Assembly (NCBI GenBank): GCA_964397485.1
Contig: CAYNHT010000004.1
Span: forward strand, 121,784 to 185,783
Reading direction: 5' to 3'
Origin: CAYNHT01 sp964397485
GTDB lineage: Bacteria; Bacillota_I; Bacilli_A; RF39; UBA660
DNA: 64,000 nucleotides
This document shows, one piece after another, positions 1-8,216 of this stretch. Each line of letters begins with the position of its first letter. Positions within the stretch are counted from its first letter, which is position 1. The position numbers and the translations under genes are program-made. The notes below the pieces were generated by a model. That model was not told the origin of the DNA. It made no database searches and saw only the letters and a list, made by a program, of their open reading frames with translations.

Positions 1-94
1 TATCTTTATATTCGTTAAGAATATCTTGCTTTTCTGATTCATCTAAAACATTTAGACGTTTTTCTAGTTCTTCTAAAAATTTTCTTTTAGTCAT
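1..94 (-). CDS. HAAS/DUF1700-type protein, N-terminus only (runs off window)
   Basis: The first 31 residues can be read (starting MTKRKFLEELEKRL, followed by an acidic helical stretch) before the window ends. This charged start is typical of HAAS/DUF1700 membrane proteins, which usually sit directly downstream of a PadR regulator, as here. Its ATG overlaps the PadR stop by 8 bases (ATGACTAA), implying translational coupling. The assignment rests on the short N-terminal pattern and the neighbour; the membrane part is not visible. Confidence 0.6.
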   Translation of the reverse strand, partial: MTKRKFLEELEKRLNVLDESEKQDILNEYKD

Positions 95-410
95 TTTTTC
101 CACTCTCCTCAATAAACTTATTAACCGCTGAAGCAAAAGAAGTCCAAATCTCGGTTAACTCTTCCATTCTTTCAGTACCAAGTCTAGTAATCTTATAGTA
201 CTTTCTAGATGGCCCTTCATTTGATTCAACTAAATAGGTATCAAAATATTTTTCATTTGTTAGTCTTTTTAGTAAAGGATAAATTGTCCCGTCATTAACA
301 TCAACAACTTTAGATACTTCTACAATAAGTTCATAACCATACATATCTTTTTTACTAACTGAGACTAATACAATAAGTTCTAATACCCCTTTCTTAAACT
401 GTGTGTTCAT
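87..410 (-). CDS. PadR family transcriptional regulator
   Basis: A winged-helix repressor of about 107 residues. Seen: the PadR signature of a helical start (FKKGVLELIVL), then DMYGYEL, then VNDGTIYPLLKRL, a wing containing GPSRKYYKIT, and a C-terminal dimerisation helix. I chose the ATG at 410 because a GAGGTGG ribosome site lies 6 bases upstream; an in-frame GTG at 422 would put that site inside the gene. It overlaps the downstream HAAS-type gene by 8 bases. PadR/HAAS pairs commonly control membrane-stress or transporter genes and are autoregulated; that role is inferred here. The promoter at 429-457 leaves a leader of only about 12 bases. Confidence 0.9.
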   Translation of the reverse strand: MNTQFKKGVLELIVLVSVSKKDMYGYELIVEVSKVVDVNDGTIYPLLKRLTNEKYFDTYLVESNEGPSRKYYKITRLGTERMEELTEIWTSFASAVNKFIEESGKND

Positions 411-428
411 AAACCACCTCACGATATA

Positions 429-457
429 ATTCTATACCAACTACTATGCATTGTCAA
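429..457 (-). promoter_or_regulatory. Sigma-A promoter of the padR operon
   Basis: TTGACA (452-457), a 17-base spacer and TAGAAT (429-434) lie just ahead of padR. TAGTA occurs twice around the -35 box as a direct repeat, a possible autoregulatory site; that part is inference. Confidence 0.7.
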
Positions 458-499
458 GTACTAATTAATAAAATATAATAAAAAAATAGAATTTTATTC

Positions 500-2245
500 C
501 TATTTTTCATAATATGATGCCACTGCATCAGCAATAGTATATCCAATTTGCATTTGATTTTTAACAATCCATAAAGCATCATCCATGTGATCGTGAAAGG
601 CTATCTCAACTAATACCCCATTAGTAACATTTTTAGGATTAGTCTCTCTCATTCCACCTAGTGATGTACTATATCGAACACCACGATCACCTTTTTTATC
701 ATAATAAATATTCATCAATTCCGATTGAATAATGTTAGCAATATCAATAGCTGTTTTCTGATTTTCATCGTGAACCCAAGTTTCTACTCCTTTATTTTTA
801 CCGTCAAATAAATTTGAATGGATAGCCAAATGCATATCAACATCATGTTTTGATGAATCAACAACAATTTGCGATAATGTCATATTAGGGTTATTGCGGT
901 ACACAACTATTCCCTTTTCTTTTAGCCTTGCTTCTATATAATTACCTACTTTATTCATCATATCCATTTCATTAGTATACCCCGATAATGCAATTCCCTT
1001 ATTTTCTGTTTGAACAGAAGGACTAAGGTAAATAGCAATCGGTTTTTCTTCAACCTGATAATTAAATTCTACAATATCACTAGGATTCATTTCTTCTTTT
1101 ATAGCAATAGCTTTTATTGTCATATTTTTATCAATATATATAGAACCATTATATAAGTTACTATTGTTATTTGGCTCTGTACCATCAGTAGTATAGTATA
1201 TATCAGCATCTATGGTATTTGTAGATAGTCTAATTGCTCTATTAACACCAATTACACCGCTATCTTTTGTACTAATTGGCCTACTTACTTTGTTTAAACT
1301 AGTTACAGAAAAATTAATCTTTGTCTCTTTTTTTATAGATGCATCAGATTGGTGGATTCCACCTACAATTAAAGTATACTCGGTATTGGGGTTTAAATTG
1401 TCTACACTTAAATTAATTTCTCCCTTAGTAGAAATATTATCAGTAACAATTATATTATCATTATATAGCAAAGTAAAATAATAGTCTTTAGCATTTTTTC
1501 CACCGGTGAACTCAATTAATAAATCATCAAAAGGAACCTCACTACTATTTATAGGTTTATTAATAGTTATTTCGGTTATTGGTTCTAATAATATATTTAG
1601 TGTTGTCTTACTAATTATTACACGTTCGTTTTGATAATCAGTACAAAGTAGAATATCATATTTTCCTAGTGAACTATCAAGTTGTTTTAGAAAACTAGAA
1701 TCTATTACGATGAAATCATCATCTACACTATTAGAAAATATATCTTTGTTATCTTTGTTAATAACGTAATAATATCCTTTAGTATCAATATTGTTATCAA
1801 GTATATTTATATTAATATTGGTAACATCATTATCATTTAAAATATACATATTTGGTTCCGATATTTTGACAATTGGCAATTCCCAGTTATAACTTATTGA
1901 TGAATTAGCTTTTCTTTTATTTCCCTTTTTATTATGAGCAATAACATCTATTATTACAGTATCATCAAAAGTTATATCAAGATCATTTATAACAAGGAAA
2001 TTTTTATTTGTTGTTATTGCTTTTATAACTTCGTTATTATTTTTATATATTATAACATCATATTTTACAGCACTCTTACTTTCAGACCAAGTCAGTAAAT
2101 TAACAGTTCCTGCTTTAATATCTTGATTAAAATTTAATATATCAAATTTTCCTGGTTTAATGTTTAAAATTAAAAAAACTACAACTACAATAATAATTCC
2201 TATTAAAGTACCAATAATAATATTCTTCTTATTTATTAAATGCAT
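500..2245 (-). CDS. Membrane-anchored N-acetylmuramoyl-L-alanine amidase with FN3-like and CHB_HEX_C-like domains
   Basis: Predicted cell-wall hydrolase of about 581 residues. In order: an N-terminal membrane segment (about residues 9-28, very rich in Ile and Val), two or three beta-sandwich (FN3-like) modules, a chitobiase-C-terminal-like module around residues 325-400 (IYYTTDGTEP pattern, a hallmark of that domain), and a C-terminal amidase_3-type domain. The catalytic domain starts YLSPSVQ rather than DPGHGG and keeps HLAIHSN, RGVR and LVEIAFHDH, matching the divergent amidase_3 branch common in Clostridia. The start at 2245 is supported by AAGAAGGTG seven bases upstream; a longer frame to 2296 lacks a ribosome site. 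It is monocistronic with its own promoter. The substrate (peptidoglycan stem peptide) is known for the family only. Confidence 0.85.
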   Translation of the reverse strand: MHLINKKNIIIGTLIGIIIVVVVFLILNIKPGKFDILNFNQDIKAGTVNLLTWSESKSAVKYDVIIYKNNNEVIKAITTNKNFLVINDLDITFDDTVIIDVIAHNKKGNKRKANSSISYNWELPIVKISEPNMYILNDNDVTNININILDNNIDTKGYYYVINKDNKDIFSNSVDDDFIVIDSSFLKQLDSSLGKYDILLCTDYQNERVIISKTTLNILLEPITEITINKPINSSEVPFDDLLIEFTGGKNAKDYYFTLLYNDNIIVTDNISTKGEINLSVDNLNPNTEYTLIVGGIHQSDASIKKETKINFSVTSLNKVSRPISTKDSGVIGVNRAIRLSTNTIDADIYYTTDGTEPNNNSNLYNGSIYIDKNMTIKAIAIKEEMNPSDIVEFNYQVEEKPIAIYLSPSVQTENKGIALSGYTNEMDMMNKVGNYIEARLKEKGIVVYRNNPNMTLSQIVVDSSKHDVDMHLAIHSNLFDGKNKGVETWVHDENQKTAIDIANIIQSELMNIYYDKKGDRGVRYSTSLGGMRETNPKNVTNGVLVEIAFHDHMDDALWIVKNQMQIGYTIADAVASYYEK

Positions 2246-2267
2246 TTTTAACACCTTCTTATAATAA

Positions 2268-2296
2268 ATCTTATCAAAAAGAAAATTTAATGTCAA
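2268..2296 (-). promoter_or_regulatory. Promoter of the amidase gene
   Basis: TTGACA (2291-2296), 17-base spacer, TAAGAT (2268-2273), followed by the AAGAAGGTG ribosome site and the ATG at 2245. It lies just beyond the terminator of the preceding operon. Confidence 0.65.
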
Positions 2297-2299
2297 TTA

Positions 2300-2327
2300 A
2301 AATAAAAACTAGCAATTTTCTTGCTAG
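2300..2327 (-). terminator. Rho-independent terminator of the activase operon
   Basis: On the minus strand CTAGCAA, a 5-base loop and TTGCTAG are followed by TTTTTATTTT. Confidence 0.8.
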
Positions 2328-2339
2328 TAATATTATATG

Positions 2340-3296
2340 TTAATTTTTTGTATTTATAGCCCCGTTATCACATTTGTTACCCCAAGCATCAATTAACTTT
2401 TTATCTTTATGAATACAAATTATTTCACAGTTATTAGCACATCTTTGGCATTCTACTCCTTTTGTTTCAAATACTATATCAGCAATATTAAAATCAAATT
2501 CAATTTCTATTCCTGATTTTTTGGCTAAAATGGCAACACCTAAAGCTCCCATTAAATGTGAGCTTGGATCAACAATAATTTTTTCACCAGTTGCATCTTC
2601 AAAAGCTTTTATAACACCAACATTTTTACTAACTCCACCTTGAAAAACAATTGGAGCAATTACTTTTTTACCTTTACCAACATTATTTAAATAGTTAGTA
2701 ACAACTGCCTTACAAAGTCCAGCTACAATATCCTCTTTTTTATGTCCGATTTGCGCTTTATGAACTAAATCACTTTCCGCAAAAACAGTACATCTAGCTG
2801 CTATATTAGTTGGCTTCTTGCTTTTTAATGCAAGTGGCCCAAATTCTTCTACCTCAAGGCCTAACCTTCTAGATTGACTTGATAAAAAGGATCCTGTACC
2901 TGCTGCGCATAATGTGTTCATTGCATAATCAACAACGATTCCATCTTCTATTAAGATTATTTTGGAATCTTGTCCACCAATTTCAAAAATAGTACGAACA
3001 TCTGGGTATAAACTTGTTGTTCCAATTGCATGTGCAGTAATTTCATTTTTTACAACACTTGCATTTAACACAACACCAATTAACTTACGAGCACTACCAG
3101 TAGTTCCAACTGAAACTACTTGAACTCTTTTGTTTTCTACTTGTTTTTGTAATTCAGCAATCAAATTTTTAACAGCTTGAATAGGATTACCTTCGGTCCA
3201 TATATATTTTTCAGCAATAATATTTTCATTTTCATCTATTATAATTCCTTTAGTAGATATTGAACCAATATCTACACCTAAATAAGCCTTCTTCAT
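2340..3296 (-). CDS. Acyl-CoA dehydratase activase (BadF/BcrA/HgdC ATPase family)
   Basis: A 318-residue ATPase of the ASKHA fold, related to the activators that deliver an electron to 2-hydroxyacyl-CoA dehydratases and benzoyl-CoA reductases. Seen: phosphate-1 motif LGVDIGSISTKG at the N-terminus, FEIGGQDSK in the middle, and NTLCAAGTGSFL, whose Cys is the conserved 4Fe-4S ligand bridging the homodimer; the second expected cluster Cys lies near ARCTVFAESD. A Cys-rich tail (CQRCANNCEIIC) is additional. It is the last gene of a three-gene operon and overlaps the preceding gene in a TAATG. The family chemistry is well known; the substrate here is unknown, and the partners are DUF2229-type proteins, not classical dehydratase subunits. 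Confidence 0.85.
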   Translation of the reverse strand: MKKAYLGVDIGSISTKGIIIDENENIIAEKYIWTEGNPIQAVKNLIAELQKQVENKRVQVVSVGTTGSARKLIGVVLNASVVKNEITAHAIGTTSLYPDVRTIFEIGGQDSKIILIEDGIVVDYAMNTLCAAGTGSFLSSQSRRLGLEVEEFGPLALKSKKPTNIAARCTVFAESDLVHKAQIGHKKEDIVAGLCKAVVTNYLNNVGKGKKVIAPIVFQGGVSKNVGVIKAFEDATGEKIIVDPSSHLMGALGVAILAKKSGIEIEFDFNIADIVFETKGVECQRCANNCEIICIHKDKKLIDAWGNKCDNGAINTKN

Positions 3297-4363
3297 TACT
3301 TCTTCTCCTTCCGCATAACTATCATGTCATAAAATGCCTCTAACCTTGTTTTTATTCCTGTTTCACTAGTTTGAGAATCAAAACTAAAATATAAAATTGG
3401 TATTTTATAATCATTACTAACATTTTGTAAAATAGGCATAGCATCTATTTCAGGTGTACACCCAAATGCTTTTACATGAATAAGTCCATCATATCCATCT
3501 TTAGCTAAAACAATCGCTTCTTTTACAGTATCAGTTCCTGTTGCGCCAATATCATATTTTAAATAACCCTTTATTTTTGTAACAATTTCTTTTGGTTCCC
3601 TAAAAAAGAAACTATTTGATATATTCATACGTCTTGTTATAACAATACCTTTTTTGGCTAGTTCTTTTTCTATATAGTGATTACTAAAAGGTTCCATAAT
3701 AGTATAGTATTCGCCTATTACTCCAACTCTTAATGGTTTTTTTGGTTTATCAACTTTAATTGCTTTAAACTTTTTAAAATAATCATGAGATAAATGCTTA
3801 AGTTGTTTTTTTGTTCTAACCTTACGTAATTCTTCCAAAAATTCATTATGTAAGTTATCAAAAGAACCATTTTCCACTTCAAAACCAACATTCTCTCTAA
3901 TATAATCCTCTATTTTATCCATAACCTTTACCATTTCAATAACAAGCATAAGCGTTTGAGTTATCTTTTTTAATGATAGTTTAGGGTTAATCTTCTTGAA
4001 TTCATTATAAAACGTATATGGTTTAGCATAATCAGCTTCAGCCATATTTATAAAATCAACCTTATAACCTAGATCTTTTAATATCTGAGAATGTAATTCA
4101 CCATAATAGCCAAGTCTACATGCTCCACCCGTTTGGATTAATGTATCTGCTCCCTTTTCAATTGCTTCAATATAGTTTCCTAAATTATACTTAAATGGCG
4201 AACAAACAAAATCTGGACTATACATACTACCAATTTCCAAAGTTCTTTTAGTTATCGGTGGTGGTGTAACATAATCAACATCAAGTGCTTGAGTAAATAA
4301 CACCTCAATTGGGATACAATAATTTCCTAAATGCGGAAAACTAACTTTCCTTCTTTTCTTCAT
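3296..4363 (-). CDS. 2-hydroxyacyl-CoA dehydratase-like / CoA-activase-associated protein
   Basis: A 355-residue protein of the 2-hydroxyglutaryl-CoA dehydratase D-component-like superfamily. Four cysteines sit in conserved-looking contexts: LGNYCIP, DFVCSPFKY, TGGACRLGYY and AFGCTPEID, a spacing consistent with iron-sulfur cluster binding. The ATG at 4363 is preceded by an AGAGGGGGG ribosome site located inside the end of the upstream gene, so the 23-base overlap is real and suggests coupled translation. Together with its two operon neighbours it probably forms an ATP-driven low-potential redox system. In many Bacillota these pieces are fused in one polypeptide of about 1,400 residues. No substrate can be read from the sequence. 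Confidence 0.8.
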   Translation of the reverse strand: MKKRRKVSFPHLGNYCIPIEVLFTQALDVDYVTPPPITKRTLEIGSMYSPDFVCSPFKYNLGNYIEAIEKGADTLIQTGGACRLGYYGELHSQILKDLGYKVDFINMAEADYAKPYTFYNEFKKINPKLSLKKITQTLMLVIEMVKVMDKIEDYIRENVGFEVENGSFDNLHNEFLEELRKVRTKKQLKHLSHDYFKKFKAIKVDKPKKPLRVGVIGEYYTIMEPFSNHYIEKELAKKGIVITRRMNISNSFFFREPKEIVTKIKGYLKYDIGATGTDTVKEAIVLAKDGYDGLIHVKAFGCTPEIDAMPILQNVSNDYKIPILYFSFDSQTSETGIKTRLEAFYDMIVMRKEKK

Positions 4364-5279
4364 TTAATCCCCCCCTCTTAATTCTGATAATATCAATGAA
4401 ACTCTCTAATCTTGTTTCAACTCCAGCTGTACCTTCCTGACCATCTAAAATTAGATTAATAATTGGTTTATCTTTAGTTCTTCTAATTATAACTTCATTA
4501 ACTAAAGAATCAGGTCCACACGGAAAAGATGTCATTAAAATTATTCCATCAACTTTATCTTTATATAATTCAATCGCACCATATAATTCCTTATTATAAG
4601 TCCATGGTAATGTCGGACTAGCTTGCTTAGCTTTAACTTTAGCCTCAGCCCTAGGTAATACATTAGCGATTATAGGAATACAATCTAACTCCTCTAAATA
4701 GTTCAAAATTGGTTCACCTATTAACTTATCATAAATATTATAAGAATGTGATACTAATAATATTTTTAATTTTTCTTTATTTTTTAGAAGTTCTTCTTGT
4801 TTTTTTAGTTCAATTTGATCATATGTTTTTTCAGCTTGTTTTGCCATGAAATATGCTCTTAAAACATCAAATTTTTTCTTTTTCAAATCTTTTCCCATTT
4901 GCATAAAAGCCTGAAATTCGGTTTTCTTCTTTTTAACATCAATATTATAATCAAGTATTTTAATTTTTTCTTCTTTGAATGTATTGGATACTACATCGTA
5001 AATAGCTTGAAATTTAGAACATACTATTTCCTTATCTCCAAAATTAGCTATTCTAGGTATTAATATATAGTCACATTCTCCTATTAATGAGTAAACATGT
5101 CCCATGTATATTTTAGATGATAAACAACTTTCATCAATTGCATAACTAATACCATCTTTTAAAATTTGCTTATTAGTTTCAGGACTAAGTACAATTTCAC
5201 ATCCAAGTTCTGTGAAAAAAGTTTCCCATAAATGTCTATAAGTATAATATAAAAAAGCTCTTGGAATTCCTATTTTCAT
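4341..5279 (-). CDS. DUF2229-type acyl-CoA dehydratase activase-related protein
   Basis: A protein of about 312 residues beginning KIGIPRAFLYYTY, the usual start of the DUF2229 domain found fused to or beside dehydratase activases. Cysteines occur at LGCEIVLSP, DESCLSSK, IVCSKF and FPCGPDS and could be cluster ligands. First gene of a three-gene operon; it overlaps the next by 23 bases. I prefer the ATG at 5279, with GAGGTG six bases ahead, over the GTG two codons upstream, which overlaps that site. A function in enzyme activation or as a double-cubane-like cluster protein is inferred from the family and gene order. Confidence 0.8.
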   Translation of the reverse strand: MKIGIPRAFLYYTYRHLWETFFTELGCEIVLSPETNKQILKDGISYAIDESCLSSKIYMGHVYSLIGECDYILIPRIANFGDKEIVCSKFQAIYDVVSNTFKEEKIKILDYNIDVKKKKTEFQAFMQMGKDLKKKKFDVLRAYFMAKQAEKTYDQIELKKQEELLKNKEKLKILLVSHSYNIYDKLIGEPILNYLEELDCIPIIANVLPRAEAKVKAKQASPTLPWTYNKELYGAIELYKDKVDGIILMTSFPCGPDSLVNEVIIRRTKDKPIINLILDGQEGTAGVETRLESFIDIIRIKRGGLNEEKKES

Positions 5280-5303
5280 TTTCACACCTCTACTCCTTAT
5301 AAA

Positions 5304-5332
5304 ATTCTAACATAAAATTACTATTTGTTCAA
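5304..5332 (-). promoter_or_regulatory. Promoter of the dehydratase/activase operon
   Basis: TTGAAC (5327-5332), 17-base spacer, TAGAAT (5304-5309), 25 bases before the first gene. Confidence 0.6.
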
Positions 5333-5374
5333 CAAAAAACGCCATTAAATGACTTATCTATCCTTATATTCAAT

Positions 5375-5398
5375 GAAAAAGATGTGAATTATCACATC
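5375..5398 (-). terminator. Terminator overlapping the stop of the Clp-like gene
   Basis: On minus, GATGTGA-TAAT-TCACATC followed by TTTTT; the TGA stop of the AAA+ gene (5392-5394) forms part of the stem. Confidence 0.75.
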
Positions 5399-7260
5399 TG
5401 TTTTTTATTTTTTCTTAAAACTTTTGTTTCATTATAATTAAATGAAATTTTTTCCATATCACTATCAACAGTTAGTACACCTTTTTTCAAGTTACTTGCA
5501 ATTGATAAATTTATAATTTCACTTAAGATAAATCTTTCAAGTACTCTTCTTACTTCTCTTGCACCATATTTATTAAACTCCATTTTAGTAAGTAAATAAT
5601 CAAGCGCACTAGGTGTAATTTCTATTTTTATTTCCATTTGTTTTGTGTCTGTGATTTTCTTTTCAATATTTTTTATCTGTTTATCAATAATAACAGCTAT
5701 TTCCTCTTTTTTTAGTTCATTAAAAACTAATATCTCATCAATTCTATTTATGAATTCTGGTCTTAAATATTTTTCAAGTGATTTTTTATATGTTTGACTT
5801 TTTTCTTGACTTCTATCACTTTTATTATCAAAGCCCATTGGATTTTTCTTGACTTCAAAAGATCCAATATTACTTGTCATAAAAATCATATTTTTACTAA
5901 AATCTACTTTCTTTTGCTTATTAGTAGTTGCTTGCCCTTCATCAAAAATGTGCAGAAATACATCTAAAACTTCAGGATGAGCTTTTTCTATTTCATCTAG
6001 TAAAATGACAGCATTTGGTTTAGCTTTAATTTTATCAAATACAGTGTTGTCTTCTCTATCATCAAACCCAACATATCCAGGAGGAGCTCCTAGCAATTTA
6101 CTTACTGTGTGCTCTTCTTTATATTCACTCATGTCAATTCTTATTAAATTATTTGGATTATTACTATTATCACCAATATTTTTACTAATTAATTTAACTA
6201 CCTCAGTTTTTCCAACACCAGTTGGTCCTACTAGCAAAAATACAGCTTTAGCTCCAGCATCTTTTGAAACACCAAAGTCAGCTACTTTAATCCTTTTAAT
6301 AATTTCTTCTATCACGACATCTTGACCAATTATTTTATCTTTTAATAACTTTTCTAAATTTATATATGATAAATTAATATTCTTTGTTTGTTTATTAGTT
6401 TCTCCTTTTGTTTCCTTTTTCACAGGTTGACTTGTACTATCTGTATCTTTTTTTTCAACAAAATTTGTAGAAAAACTATCATCTCTTTCAAATACAAAAT
6501 AATTCATTAATTCTAATATTTCATCATAATGAACGTCATGATTAGTTAAAACCATTTCAACAATCTTATCAAACACTACCTGTTCATATAGTTCTAAATC
6601 CTCAAAAAATGGAATTTTTTTCTCATGTATACCTTGAACTAGGTTTAACTCAGAATATTTTAATAATTGATATTGTTCCTTATTTGCCTTAGCTATTTCT
6701 AAAAATATTTTATTAAGACATATATTTATTACTTTTCTATTATAATCAACAGAACAAGTATATTGTGTTTCAATATCAGAACTTGCTTTAAATTTTAATG
6801 TATTTATAAGCCTCTTATTAATTAATGCAAGATTATCTAAATTACCCTTATAAGCATCATCAATATAAGAATTCAAATTTTCATCGAATCTTTGAAGTAA
6901 TTCCTTTAATATAGGTAGCAACATTTCCTTATCTTCATTTATAAGGTTTGCAACTCCAAAATATATAGTAAGAATTTCACCTTTCAAATTATATAAATCC
7001 AAGTGTTTAAAAACTTTATTCATATTCTTAGTTGAATCTTTTAATTCCGTAACCAAAAATAAGAATGGATTAAATAAACTTGTATGATCTAAGTTGAAAA
7101 GTTCTGCAACATCCTCCTTTGAAAAATCAGTATCTTCAAGTGCTTTAATTATGATATCAACATCTAGGTTGTTTTCTTCAATGTAGTTTAAAAAAGTTTT
7201 TGGATCGATTTCAAACTCTTTAGAAAGAAATTCGATCTTATCTTCATATTTCTCTAACAT
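5392..7260 (-). CDS. Clp/Hsp100-type AAA+ ATPase with single D2-like domain and novel N-terminal half
   Basis: About 622 residues. The C-terminal half (from about 294) is a Clp D2-type AAA+ module: Walker A GPTGVGKT near 345, pore-loop region GAPPGYVGFDD, Walker B ILLDEIEKAHPEVL near 420, sensor FMTSNIG, arginine-finger region RPEFINRID, then the small D2 domain with a GAREVRR sensor-2. A loop containing NPMGFDNK (about 474-481) sits where ClpA, ClpC and ClpX carry the IGF/VGF ClpP-docking tripeptide. The first 290 residues match no Clp N-domain I recognise: acidic, helical, Leu-rich, ending in a Lys/Thr-rich linker. The start at 7260 is set by AGGAGG eight bases upstream. Monocistronic. An unfoldase role, perhaps with ClpP, is inferred. 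Confidence 0.8.
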   Translation of the reverse strand: MLEKYEDKIEFLSKEFEIDPKTFLNYIEENNLDVDIIIKALEDTDFSKEDVAELFNLDHTSLFNPFLFLVTELKDSTKNMNKVFKHLDLYNLKGEILTIYFGVANLINEDKEMLLPILKELLQRFDENLNSYIDDAYKGNLDNLALINKRLINTLKFKASSDIETQYTCSVDYNRKVINICLNKIFLEIAKANKEQYQLLKYSELNLVQGIHEKKIPFFEDLELYEQVVFDKIVEMVLTNHDVHYDEILELMNYFVFERDDSFSTNFVEKKDTDSTSQPVKKETKGETNKQTKNINLSYINLEKLLKDKIIGQDVVIEEIIKRIKVADFGVSKDAGAKAVFLLVGPTGVGKTEVVKLISKNIGDNSNNPNNLIRIDMSEYKEEHTVSKLLGAPPGYVGFDDREDNTVFDKIKAKPNAVILLDEIEKAHPEVLDVFLHIFDEGQATTNKQKKVDFSKNMIFMTSNIGSFEVKKNPMGFDNKSDRSQEKSQTYKKSLEKYLRPEFINRIDEILVFNELKKEEIAVIIDKQIKNIEKKITDTKQMEIKIEITPSALDYLLTKMEFNKYGAREVRRVLERFILSEIINLSIASNLKKGVLTVDSDMEKISFNYNETKVLRKNKKQM

Positions 7261-7350
7261 ACCAAAACCTCCTACTTCTAATAATTTTATTATATCATAA
7301 CCAACTAATAATTTCATAATAAAAAAAGATCAGTCGACCTTTTTCGCTGA

Positions 7351-8091
7351 TTATCTTTTAAAACTTTCTATATTATCCAAATAATATTGCTCTTCTCTAA
7401 TCATATGATCTGGTATGATTGGTTTTAATACTCCAAGTAATTTGCATTGACTAACAAGATTTTTAATTCTACCTAAGTAATCAATAAATTCAGTTATTTT
7501 ATTAAATGCTTGCTCATTTAGATAATCTAACACTCCATTAGTAAGTTCAGTTCTTTCTAACATCTTACCAAGTTCATCTGCTTTGATAAATAAGCAATTA
7601 AAATCTTTTTCAAATTCTTCTGCTTCTTTGATGTGTTCTTTTTCAACTGGATCTAAATCAGCCGCTATTGATGCAGCATGACCGGCAGCATCTGGTAACC
7701 AAATTTTGTGCAAATTAATATTTTCTCTAATCGGATCTATAGTAACAGGTCGTTTAATCTTATTTAGGTCAGTAAAAAATTCCATAGCTTCATTAATCAT
7801 ATGGTTTATAAAGCTAGACGGCAAACTTATTTCAATACTACATGTTAATAGTCTTCTTAAAATAAATTGTTTAAATTGGATAAACTCTCCTAATAAATTC
7901 ATCACTCTATCAATAAATTGATCATTTATTGGGTTCCTAGAAGCATCTTGAATTTCTGTAAACTGCAATTTGAAATATTCAGCAGTATTTATAAACTCTT
8001 CTTCTCTAGATGATAAATTCATTAAAAAAAATTCTGCATGGTCTTTCATTATTCCTGACCAAAAATAAAGTTTTTCATTTTCATTAAGCAT
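7351..8091 (-). CDS. DUF2935 family protein (ferritin-like helical bundle)
   Basis: A 246-residue all-helical protein with two similar halves, each with a His/Glu pattern typical of DUF2935: FWSGIMKDHAEFFLM near the start and LPDAAGHAASIAADLD with a following EKEHIKEAEEFEKDF in the second half. These are candidate di-metal ligands as in ferritin-like proteins. Function of the family is not established. GGAGGAGA precedes the ATG. It lies upstream of the Clp-like gene with a weak hairpin and T-run (about 7322-7350) between them, and is divergent from sigK. Confidence 0.8.
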   Translation of the reverse strand: MLNENEKLYFWSGIMKDHAEFFLMNLSSREEEFINTAEYFKLQFTEIQDASRNPINDQFIDRVMNLLGEFIQFKQFILRRLLTCSIEISLPSSFINHMINEAMEFFTDLNKIKRPVTIDPIRENINLHKIWLPDAAGHAASIAADLDPVEKEHIKEAEEFEKDFNCLFIKADELGKMLERTELTNGVLDYLNEQAFNKITEFIDYLGRIKNLVSQCKLLGVLKPIIPDHMIREEQYYLDNIESFKR

Positions 8092-8216
8092 ATATTCTCC
8101 TCCATATTTGTGTGCTAATATAATATATGTTATTTTAAATATAAAGTTAAATTATTTCATTATTATTAATTATGGATAAGTATACCTCATATCATTAAGT
8201 AGGAAGTGATTTTATA

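Noticed and set aside
1212..1481. Hydrophobic open frame antisense to the amidase
   Set aside because: Shadow of the beta-sandwich region on the other strand; no independent support.
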